From Pseudomonadota bacterium (GTDB taxonomy: Bacteria; Pseudomonadota; Gammaproteobacteria; Burkholderiales; JAKAFK01), in contig JAKAFK010000040.1 in NCBI GenBank assembly GCA_021817985.1, positions 1-34,730 of the forward strand: DNA of 34,730 nt, read 5' to 3'. A program made the translations under genes and the position numbers. Shown here one piece after another: positions 10,008-16,226 of the stretch. The number at the start of each line of letters is the position of its first letter. Position 1 is the first letter of the stretch. The notes below the pieces were generated by a model. It worked only from the letters and a program-made list of their open reading frames with translations, was not told the origin of the DNA and made no database searches.

Positions 10008-11570
10008 TCAATGCCGGAAATGCCGGACTCCGGTGAAGACCATGGCGATGCCCCGTTCCTCGGCGGCCGCGATGACCTCGTCGTCGCGCAGGCTCCCGCC
10101 CGGCTGGATGACCGCCTTTGCGCCGGCCGCGGCCAACACGTCGACATTGTCGCGGAAGGGGAAGAAGGCGTCCGACGCCACGACGGAGCCTGCCAGATCG
10201 AGTCCCGCGTTCTGCGCCTTGATGGAGGCGATGCGGGTGCTGTCGACGCGGCTCATCTGGCCTGCGCCCACGCCCAAGGTGCGGCCGCCCCCGGCAAAGA
10301 CGATCGCGTTGGACTTGACGAACTTGGCCACGCGCCAAGCGAACAGCAGGTCCTCGAGCTGCTCGGCGCTGGGTGCCAGGCGCGTCACCACGCGCAATTC
10401 GGCAGCACCGACGTTGCGCAGGTCGGGGGTCTGCACCAGAAGGCCGCCCCCCACCCTCTTGAAGTCCCAGCCGTTCGCGCCGTCGCCCAGCGGGATCGCG
10501 AGAACGCGGACGTTGGGCTTGGCGGCGAACACCTGTGCCGCCTCGGCCGATACCGCCGGCGCCATCACCACCTCGACGAACTGGCCGACCACGGCCTGGG
10601 CGGTGGGCGCGTCGATCTCCCGGTTGAAGGCGATGATCCCGCCGAAGGCCGAGCTCGGGTCGGTGGCGAAGGCGCGCCGATAGGCTTCCAGCAGACCCTG
10701 CGCGGTGGCCACCCCGCAGGGGTTGGCGTGCTTCACAATGACGCAGGCGGGCGCGGCGAAGGTCTTGACGCATTCCCATGCGGCGTCGGAATCGGCGATG
10801 TTGTTGTAGGACAGCTCTTTGCCCTGCAGCTGGGTGAAGGCGGCAATCGACCCCGAGGCGCCTTTCGTCTCCCGGTAGAAGGCCCCTTGCTGATGCGGAT
10901 TCTCGCCATAGCGCAGATCCTGGCCCTTGTGGAACTGCAAGGTCAGGGCATCGGGGAAACGCGAAGGCTTGCCCGCATCGTCGAGGCTCGTCAGATAATT
11001 GCTGATCGCCGCGTCGTAGGCCGCCGTGTGGGCGAAGGCCTTTTTGGCGAGCTCTAGCCGGGCGGCGGCGTCCATCTCCCCTCCCGGGTGCGCGAGCGCC
11101 TCGAGGACCAGGGAATAGTCGGCCGGATCGGTGATCACCGCGACGCGGTCATGGTTCTTGGCGGCCGCGCGCACCATGGTGGGGCCCCCGATGTCGATGT
11201 TCTCGATCGCATCGGCCAGCGTGCAGCCGGCTTTGGCCACGGTGGCCTCGAAGGGGTAGAGGTTGACCACCACGAGGTCGATGTAGGGAAAGTCCATCTG
11301 CGCCATCGCCGCGACATGCTCGGCGGAATCGCGGCGGGCCAGGATGCCGGCATGGACTTTGGGGTGCAAGGTCTTGACCCGGCCGTCGAGCATTTCCCGG
11401 AAGCCGGTATAGTCGGACACCTCGGTGACCTTGACGCCCGCCTCCTGCAGCAGCTTGGCCGTTCCCCCGGTGGAGAGGATTTCGACGCCGTGGCTGGCGA
11501 GGCCGCGGCCAAATTCGGCCAGGCCGGTCTTGTCGGAAACGCTGATGAGGGCACGTCGGATGGAGGTCAT
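10008..11570 (-). CDS. purH: bifunctional AICAR transformylase / IMP cyclohydrolase PurH
   Basis: PurH carries out the last two steps to IMP: formylation of AICAR with 10-formyl-THF and ring closure of FAICAR. The 520 residues begin with the MGS-like cyclohydrolase domain (about 1-195: [57 protein letters not shown]), then the transformylase domain, where the catalytic Lys-His pair is at 280-281 in [12 protein letters not shown] and [11 protein letters not shown] is at 218-228. E. coli PurH has 529 residues. It lies 72 bases downstream of fis on the same strand, an order common in betaproteobacteria. No strong ribosome binding site is visible before 11570, but the N-terminus aligns with the family. 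Confidence 0.98.
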   Translation of the reverse strand: MTSIRRALISVSDKTGLAEFGRGLASHGVEILSTGGTAKLLQEAGVKVTEVSDYTGFREMLDGRVKTLHPKVHAGILARRDSAEHVAAMAQMDFPYIDLVVVNLYPFEATVAKAGCTLADAIENIDIGGPTMVRAAAKNHDRVAVITDPADYSLVLEALAHPGGEMDAAARLELAKKAFAHTAAYDAAISNYLTSLDDAGKPSRFPDALTLQFHKGQDLRYGENPHQQGAFYRETKGASGSIAAFTQLQGKELSYNNIADSDAAWECVKTFAAPACVIVKHANPCGVATAQGLLEAYRRAFATDPSSAFGGIIAFNREIDAPTAQAVVGQFVEVVMAPAVSAEAAQVFAAKPNVRVLAIPLGDGANGWDFKRVGGGLLVQTPDLRNVGAAELRVVTRLAPSAEQLEDLLFAWRVAKFVKSNAIVFAGGGRTLGVGAGQMSRVDSTRIASIKAQNAGLDLAGSVVASDAFFPFRDNVDVLAAAGAKAVIQPGGSLRDDEVIAAAEERGIAMVFTGVRHFRH

Positions 11571-11642
11571 AAGTCTATCGATTCTCTTACACGCATGAAG
11601 CCCGGTCGGGCGGAGTCCGGCGCCGGACGGGATGCCCGGCGC

Positions 11643-11882
11643 TCACTTGATGCCATACTGCAGCATTTTCTTGCGCAAGGTGTTGCGGCTCACGCCCAGA
11701 ATGCCGGCTGCCTTTGCCTGGTTGCCCTGCGCATATTCGAGGACGAATTCGATGAGCGGCTTGTCCACGCAGCCGATCACCATCTCGTAGATGGCGCGGG
11801 GTTGCTCGCCGTCGAGATCCTTGAAGTATTCGGTCATTGCCTGCCGAACGCAGCGTGCGATTTCGCTTTCTTTGTTGACCAT
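11643..11882 (-). CDS. fis: DNA-binding protein Fis
   Basis: The 79-residue protein is a small Fis of the non-enterobacterial type. The C-terminal half contains the Fis helix-turn-helix: PLIEFVLEYAQGNQAKAAG followed by ILGVSRNTLRKKMLQYGIK, ending exactly where E. coli Fis ends. The N-terminus (MVNKESEIARCVRQAMTEYF) is shorter than the 98-residue E. coli protein and lacks its beta-hairpin arm, the part needed for Hin invertase stimulation. GGTGAG precedes the ATG. It starts 11 bases after the dusB stop, the conserved dusB-fis operon in which the first gene's promoter controls Fis supply. Fis acts in nucleoid architecture and in control of stable RNA genes. Confidence 0.96.
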   Translation of the reverse strand: MVNKESEIARCVRQAMTEYFKDLDGEQPRAIYEMVIGCVDKPLIEFVLEYAQGNQAKAAGILGVSRNTLRKKMLQYGIK

Positions 11883-11893
11883 TGTCTCACCGC

Positions 11894-12880
11894 TCAAGCC
11901 GCCATGGGCGGCGGTAGGCAAACATCCGCGAAGCAGGCGTCGAAGGCCCTCCATTGGGCACGGGCGTCCGTGGGGCTGTTGACGGCTTTCCGGACGACCT
12001 CTTCGCATCCGAGCGCACGCCCATACCACGCCAGATGCTTGCGCGCGATTCGCACCCCCAGCGGCTCGCCATAGAAGTCGTGCAGCGCGGCCACGTGGCG
12101 GCGGATCACCCGATAAATTTCCGCGGCGTCCGGTGCGCCCGCAGACCCCCCATGGATGAGCGCCTGCGCCAGTTCGCGGAAGATCCAGGGCCGCCCCAGG
12201 GCCGCCCGCCCGATCATGAGGGCGTCGACGCCGGTGTGCGCGAGGAACCGACGCGCGACGGCCACGCTGGTGATGTCCCCGTTGGCGATGATCGGAATGC
12301 GCGCCTGCGCCTTGACGGCCGCGATCGTGTCGTATTCCGCTGGCACCCCGTAGCCGCAGGCGCGCGTGCGCCCGTGCAGCGCGAGGGCCTGGATGCCCGC
12401 GTCTTCCGCAATGCGCAGGATCGTCAGGATGTTCTTGTGCTCGGTGTCCCATCCCGTGCGCGTCTTGAGCGTCACGGGCACGTCCACGGCCTTGACCACG
12501 GCGTCCAGAAGGCGCGCCACGAGCCGCTCGTCCTTCAGCAGCGCCGAGCCCGCCAGCGTCCGACAGACCTTCTTGGCGGGGCAGCCCATATTGATGTCGA
12601 TGATCTGCGCGCCCTGATCCACGTGGTAGCGGGCGGCGCTCGCCAGCGTCGCGGGATCGGCGCCGACGATCTGCACCGCGATTGGAGCGGTTTCCCCGGC
12701 ATGGTCCGCGCGCCGCCGGGATTTCGGCGTGGCGCGCAGCCGCCCATCGGAGGCCAGCATCTCCGAGGGGGCCAGATCGGCCCCGAATTCGCGGCACAGG
12801 GTACGAAAGGGACGGTCCGTGACGCCCGCCATCGGCGCGAGGATGAGCTTGTTCTGCAGGCGATACGGGCCGATGCGCAT
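11894..12880 (-). CDS. dusB: tRNA-dihydrouridine synthase DusB
   Basis: DusB is an FMN enzyme that reduces specific D-loop uridines of tRNA to dihydrouridine using NADPH. The 328 residues start with GPYRLQNKLILAPMAGVTDRPF, and the catalytic cysteine is Cys100 in DINMGCPAKKV. Further landmarks are the VTLKTRTGWD stretch, LHGRTRACGYG, PIIANGDITS and MIGRAALGRPWIF, which form the TIM-barrel flavin site; the C-terminal helical domain contains HLAWYGRAL. The gene leads the minus-strand run with fis and purH downstream. A candidate promoter lies at 12909-12938. Assignment to DusB rather than DusA or DusC rests on the link to fis and on the sequence pattern. Confidence 0.96.
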   Translation of the reverse strand: MRIGPYRLQNKLILAPMAGVTDRPFRTLCREFGADLAPSEMLASDGRLRATPKSRRRADHAGETAPIAVQIVGADPATLASAARYHVDQGAQIIDINMGCPAKKVCRTLAGSALLKDERLVARLLDAVVKAVDVPVTLKTRTGWDTEHKNILTILRIAEDAGIQALALHGRTRACGYGVPAEYDTIAAVKAQARIPIIANGDITSVAVARRFLAHTGVDALMIGRAALGRPWIFRELAQALIHGGSAGAPDAAEIYRVIRRHVAALHDFYGEPLGVRIARKHLAWYGRALGCEEVVRKAVNSPTDARAQWRAFDACFADVCLPPPMAA

Positions 12881-12908
12881 GGTGATTCTTTTTCGGGAAG
12901 AGCGCTAG

Positions 12909-12938
12909 ATTCTATACCTAATCCGGTGTGCAGCGAAA
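12909..12938 (-). promoter_or_regulatory. candidate promoter of dusB-fis-purH
   Basis: On the minus strand TTTCGC (12933-12938) is followed after 16 or 18 bases by TATAGAAT (12909-12916), which contains two overlapping -10-like boxes (TATAGA and TAGAAT). The leader to the dusB ATG would be about 25 bases. The -10 match is good and the -35 match weak. The rest of the 190-base gap (12881-13070) is GC-rich and shows nothing else I recognise. Confidence 0.4.
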
Positions 12939-13070
12939 GGCCACCCCGCGAGGTCTTTGGGGGGCGCGCGTTGCCGGCGCGTGTGTCGTGGTCGGTCGGG
13001 AAAAGGGGCCCGTGCCGCGGAACGAGCCGGCTTTCGGTCGGCGCGGCGCGAGGGCGCTATCGGCCGTCGG

Positions 13071-14195
13071 TCATCCGGCGTGGCACAGCAGCGTGTTGTC
13101 CCGCTCCCCGCTCTCGGCGATGCGGTCGAGACTCTCGAGGACGTGCTGGCTGGCCGTCTCCATGCGGCTGATGGCCTCGAAGGCCTCGTCCGGCCGACCG
13201 TCCCTGAAATGCTGCAGCGAAGCCATGCCGCTGTCGTGAAAGGCCTTGTGGGGCTCTTCCATCTCGCGGTAGCCGGGCAGGGCGGAGAAGCAGTCGTGCC
13301 CGTCGCCCTCGTAATACCACTGGCCGAGCCGGCACCGCTGGTGGTTCGCGAAGTCGCTTTCCGTTTTGCGCGACAGCCCCATGAACACCTTGTAGATCTC
13401 CAGCTTGTACACCAGATGATCGATCTTGGCCACTTCCACGAAACTGCGCAGGGCGGAGGCGGCGATCACGCCCTCCATGGCCTCCGACAGCTGGAGTACC
13501 CGCGTCATGCTGGAGGTCGTGTCGTGCCCCTTGCGGCTGAAGGTTTCGGTGTTGTCCGCCCATTCGTTCATATGGGTGCGCGTCTGCTCGGTCTGGGCCT
13601 GGATGGCCGTGACGAGATGGGAAATCTCGGCAGTGGCCTTGCGGGTGCGCTCGGCAAGCTTGCGGACCTCGTCGGCGACCACGGCGAAGCCGCGTCCCAT
13701 CTCGCCGGCGCGTGCCGCCTCGATGGCGGCATTGAGCGCGAGCAGGTTGGTCTGGTCCGCGATTTCCTTGATGAGCTGGACGATGCCCCCGATTTGTTCC
13801 GCCTGTGCGCTCAGTTGGCCGACCTTTTCCGCCATCTCGGAGGAATCGGCCGACATCGATTCCATGCGCCGCGAGAGCTGCTCCATCGCCGTCTGGCTTG
13901 CTCCGCTGGCCGTTGCGGCCTCCATCGCATGCTGCTTTTCGGCTTGCATGGACTCCGCGAGGCTCGCCTGCGAGCGCTGGATGTCCAGCAAGGAGGCGGA
14001 GAAGACCCCGAGGGTCTCGTACAAGCGGCGACAGTGGTCGACTTCCTGCCGCACGGCTGCGGCCGCCGCGAGGGCGGCGAGCTTGTCCTGCCGCTCCGCC
14101 GCGAGTCCGGCTTCCAGCGCCGCAACCCTGGCCTCCAGTTCGCGGGTGCGCCCTTCGTAGGCGAGGGCTTTTTCTTTCCATTGGGTCAAAAACAT
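13071..14195 (-). CDS. soluble methyl-accepting chemotaxis protein with C-terminal CZB domain
   Basis: This 374-residue receptor has no membrane segment and should be cytoplasmic. An N-terminal coiled coil (about 5-60) leads into the MCP signalling domain, whose conserved tip is at about 147-183 ([19 protein letters not shown], then [18 protein letters not shown]). The C-terminal CZB (chemoreceptor zinc-binding) domain spans about 250-365. Its predicted zinc ligands are His260 (KIDHLVYK), Cys288 ([11 protein letters not shown]), His316 and His320 (EEPHKAFH). Proteins of this layout, such as TlpD, sense oxidants through the zinc-bound cysteine or zinc itself. No C-terminal CheR/CheB-tether pentapeptide is present. 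GGAG precedes the start by seven bases. It lies 28 bases after the Aer-like receptor gene and is probably co-transcribed with it. Confidence 0.92.
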   Translation of the reverse strand: MFLTQWKEKALAYEGRTRELEARVAALEAGLAAERQDKLAALAAAAAVRQEVDHCRRLYETLGVFSASLLDIQRSQASLAESMQAEKQHAMEAATASGASQTAMEQLSRRMESMSADSSEMAEKVGQLSAQAEQIGGIVQLIKEIADQTNLLALNAAIEAARAGEMGRGFAVVADEVRKLAERTRKATAEISHLVTAIQAQTEQTRTHMNEWADNTETFSRKGHDTTSSMTRVLQLSEAMEGVIAASALRSFVEVAKIDHLVYKLEIYKVFMGLSRKTESDFANHQRCRLGQWYYEGDGHDCFSALPGYREMEEPHKAFHDSGMASLQHFRDGRPDEAFEAISRMETASQHVLESLDRIAESGERDNTLLCHAG

Positions 14196-14223
14196 GCTTT
14201 CTCCGTCGGGTCGGCCGACCCCG

Positions 14224-15852
14224 CTAGCGCGGCGTCCGCGCCAGCTTGAATTGATCCACCAGGCGCTTCAGGTCCCCGGCGGTCGCCGCAAGCCTTTCCG
14301 TTTCGCCCCATGCCTCCTGCGCGGATTGGGTGTTCCGGTCGATCAGGGTCGAGACCTGTTCCATATTGGCGGCCACTTGATGGCTTGCGGCGGCCTGGGC
14401 CGACGCCGCTTCGGCGATCCCCTGCGCCTTGCTCGCCACATCGACGCTGGCCTCGGTGATGCGGTCGAGGTCGGCCAGGGACTCTTTCATCAGGGCGGTG
14501 CCCGACTCGACCTCGTGCATGGCTTGTGCCATGGCGGCCACCGTCTGACCGGTGACGCTCTGGATTTCCGCGACGCGCGCCGAGATGTCGCCGGTGCTCA
14601 GCGTGGTCCGCTCGGCGAGCTTGCGGACCTCGTCGGCCACGACCGCGAAGCCGCGGCCCAGTTCGCCGGCGCGGGCCGCCTCGATCGCCGCGTTGAGCGC
14701 CAGGAGGTTGGTTTGATCGGCGATGTCCTTGATGGATTGGGTGATGGTGCCGATTTTCTCGATCGACTGGTTGAGTTTGCCGATGGTCGCGCTGGAGGCC
14801 TGCACGGCTTCCACCACGCGAGCGGTCGCGTCCTGGCTTCGCGTCATGCTGGCATTGCTGTCCTCCACCCGCTTCTGCGACTGCGTGGCGGACAACGCGG
14901 CGGCGCTCGCCCCTTCCGCGACTTCGCCGATCGACGCGCTGAACTGCTCGGTGGCGGCGGCGACCGATTGCACGCGGCCGCGCTGCTCGTGCGACTGCTC
15001 GACCACGTTCTTCATCTCGCCTTCGAGCACGGCGCACTTGCTGTCGATCGCCCGGGCCGCTTCCTTGATTTCGTCCAGCATGACCGTGAGGTTGGCCTGC
15101 ATCGCCGCCAAGCCGTTCAACAACTGGCCCTCCTCGTTGCGGCCGCCGATGTCGATGTCGTCGGTCAGAATGCCTTGGGCGATGCGGTCGAGGTGCCCCA
15201 GGGCGACATCGAGCTTGCCCATGACGGTGCGCGCCAGGAGGTAGAACGCGCCAAACGTGACGGAGATCCAAGAGAAGGCGAAGGCGCCGAGCTGCCCGAC
15301 CTCTCTCCAGGACAGGTTCAGAGCGGGCTTGCTTGCCGCCAGGGCGAGCGCCATCCCGATATACAGCGCAGACAGGACCGCGAACATCCGCGTGCGGATG
15401 GAAAGTCCGCGCCAGCTCAAGCGCGATGCCGTCGGCAAGGCATGTCCCGCATTGAGGCGCGCGTAAAGGGCTTCCGCCTCCTTGATGCTCTCTCGCGAGG
15501 GTTCCGAGCGCACCGACAGGTATCCGGTCGTCCGGCCCTCCTGGCGTATCGGGACGATCATCGCGGCGACCCAGTAATGGTCGCCGCCCTTCGCCCGGTT
15601 CTTGACGATGCCGCGCCACGGATGCCCCGCCTTGACGGTGTCCCACAGGTTCTGGAACGCCGCCGCCGGCATGTCCGGGTGGCGGATGATGTTGTGGTTC
15701 TTGCCGATCAGCTCCTCGCGCGAGAACTCCGCCAGTTCGATGAACGTGTCGTTGGCATAGGTGATGATGCCCTTGAGGTCGGTCTTCGAGACCAGGTATC
15801 GCCCTTTGGGATAGGGCTTTTCGTTCTGCGTCACTGGAAGGTTGATTTTCAT
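14224..15852 (-). CDS. Aer-like methyl-accepting chemotaxis protein with N-terminal PAS domain
   Basis: The 542 residues have the layout of the aerotaxis receptor Aer. A PAS domain occupies about 8-118, with [49 protein letters not shown] and [12 protein letters not shown], the blocks that in Aer surround the FAD. Two hydrophobic segments follow (about 155-172 and 186-208) with a very short loop, then a HAMP-like linker (210-262) and the MCP signalling domain with its tip at 379-416. It should signal cellular redox or oxygen state to CheA. The start at 15852 is chosen because the family begins a few residues before PVTQ; an in-frame ATG at 15975 would add 41 Pro/Ala/Ser-rich residues unlike the family. 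No strong ribosome binding site is visible, only GGGAAC. A riboswitch-like element lies upstream. Confidence 0.92.
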   Translation of the reverse strand: MKINLPVTQNEKPYPKGRYLVSKTDLKGIITYANDTFIELAEFSREELIGKNHNIIRHPDMPAAAFQNLWDTVKAGHPWRGIVKNRAKGGDHYWVAAMIVPIRQEGRTTGYLSVRSEPSRESIKEAEALYARLNAGHALPTASRLSWRGLSIRTRMFAVLSALYIGMALALAASKPALNLSWREVGQLGAFAFSWISVTFGAFYLLARTVMGKLDVALGHLDRIAQGILTDDIDIGGRNEEGQLLNGLAAMQANLTVMLDEIKEAARAIDSKCAVLEGEMKNVVEQSHEQRGRVQSVAAATEQFSASIGEVAEGASAAALSATQSQKRVEDSNASMTRSQDATARVVEAVQASSATIGKLNQSIEKIGTITQSIKDIADQTNLLALNAAIEAARAGELGRGFAVVADEVRKLAERTTLSTGDISARVAEIQSVTGQTVAAMAQAMHEVESGTALMKESLADLDRITEASVDVASKAQGIAEAASAQAAASHQVAANMEQVSTLIDRNTQSAQEAWGETERLAATAGDLKRLVDQFKLARTPR

Positions 15853-15895
15853 GGGCTTGTTCTGTTCCCGGTGATGGAAGGGCGGATGCGCAGCG

Positions 15896-15982
15896 CTAGC
15901 GGGGCCGCTGCGGAGGCGGAATGGAACAGGGAAAGAAGCCGGCGCGGGCGGGCGGGAGGAGCTCGGTGCGGGCATTGTTCAT
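15896..15982 (-). CDS. possible 28-codon leader ORF between riboswitch and chemoreceptor gene
   Basis: An ATG at 15982 preceded by TTGAGGCG nine bases upstream opens a short frame ([20 protein letters not shown] and eight more residues) that ends at 15896, 43 bases before the receptor start. It is rich in Pro and Arg. It has a better ribosome binding site than the receptor gene itself, so it might couple translation to the riboswitch, but nothing else shows that it is expressed. Confidence 0.2.
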   Translation of the reverse strand: MNNARTELLPPARAGFFPCSIPPPQRPR

Positions 15983-16024
15983 ACGGGTCGCCTCAAGCAA
16001 GAAATAGGGTGCGGCCATGCTTCA

Positions 16025-16120
16025 CCGGGCAATCCCGCCGTCATGGGCATCGAGCCTTTAGACCGGGACTTTGCGCCTTCGCCTTTCGAACGAAGTGACC
16101 TTTATCGGGTGTGTGCCCGG
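16025..16120 (-). ncRNA. candidate c-di-GMP-I (GEMM) riboswitch in the chemoreceptor leader
   Basis: On the minus strand the element has, in order: closing stem CCGGGC (16120-16115) with GCCCGG (16030-16025); a hairpin CTTCG/CGAAG (16095-16091, 16081-16077) capped by GAAA (16087-16084); the core CGCAAAG (16075-16069), which in this class contacts c-di-GMP; stem CCCG/CGGG (16067-16064, 16037-16034); and a tetraloop-receptor-like pair, TCTAAA (16062-16057) and CATGA (16045-16041), around a GGC/GCC hairpin. The 3' end GGCGGGATTGCC matches the usual GCCGGGTTRCC-type segment. The 5' side of the first hairpin (AAAGGTCA in place of AGGGCAAA) and the longer joint after the closing stem depart from the consensus. 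Such riboswitches are known upstream of chemotaxis and motility genes. A covariance-model search would settle it. It ends 172 bases before the Aer-like start. Confidence 0.75.
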
Positions 16121-16144
16121 CAGGAGAACAAGGCCCCCTGCCGG
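16117..16144 (-). promoter_or_regulatory. hairpin that overlaps the riboswitch closing stem
   Basis: CCGGCAGG (minus strand 16144-16137) and CCTGCCGG (16124-16117) form a perfect 8-bp stem with a 12-base loop. Its 3' arm shares bases 16117-16120 with the 5' arm of the riboswitch closing stem, so the two cannot form together. It could be part of the switch, or a weak terminator after polA; no T-run follows. Confidence 0.4.
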
Positions 16145-16168
16145 TAAGCGGATGTACGTATCCCTTAT

Positions 16169-16196
16169 CCTATATTAACTCGCGTTGCGTGCGCAA
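16169..16196 (-). promoter_or_regulatory. possible promoter of the chemoreceptor leader
   Basis: In the only AT-rich patch of the 15853-16226 gap the minus strand reads TTGCGC (16191-16196), 16 bases, then TATAGG (16169-16174). It would start transcription about 40 bases before the riboswitch. Both boxes are weak matches to sigma70, and I do not see the TAAA/GCCGATAA pair of a flagellar sigma28 promoter. Besides this patch, the gap holds the riboswitch, the overlapping hairpin and the short leader ORF. Confidence 0.3.
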
Positions 16197-16226
16197 CCGC
16201 GCGGCGTCTTCCCGTGCCGACGCGGA

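Noticed and set aside
15853-15975. N-terminal extension of the Aer-like receptor starting at 15975
   Set aside because: The added 41 residues are low-complexity Pro/Ala/Ser, unlike any Aer N-terminus; the PAS domain begins normally from the start at 15852.
16092-16110. A sigma28 (flagellar) promoter, because the minus strand reads CCGATAAA near 16103
   Set aside because: It resembles the GCCGATAA box, but no TAAA lies about 15 bases upstream, and these bases are better explained as part of the riboswitch 5' side.
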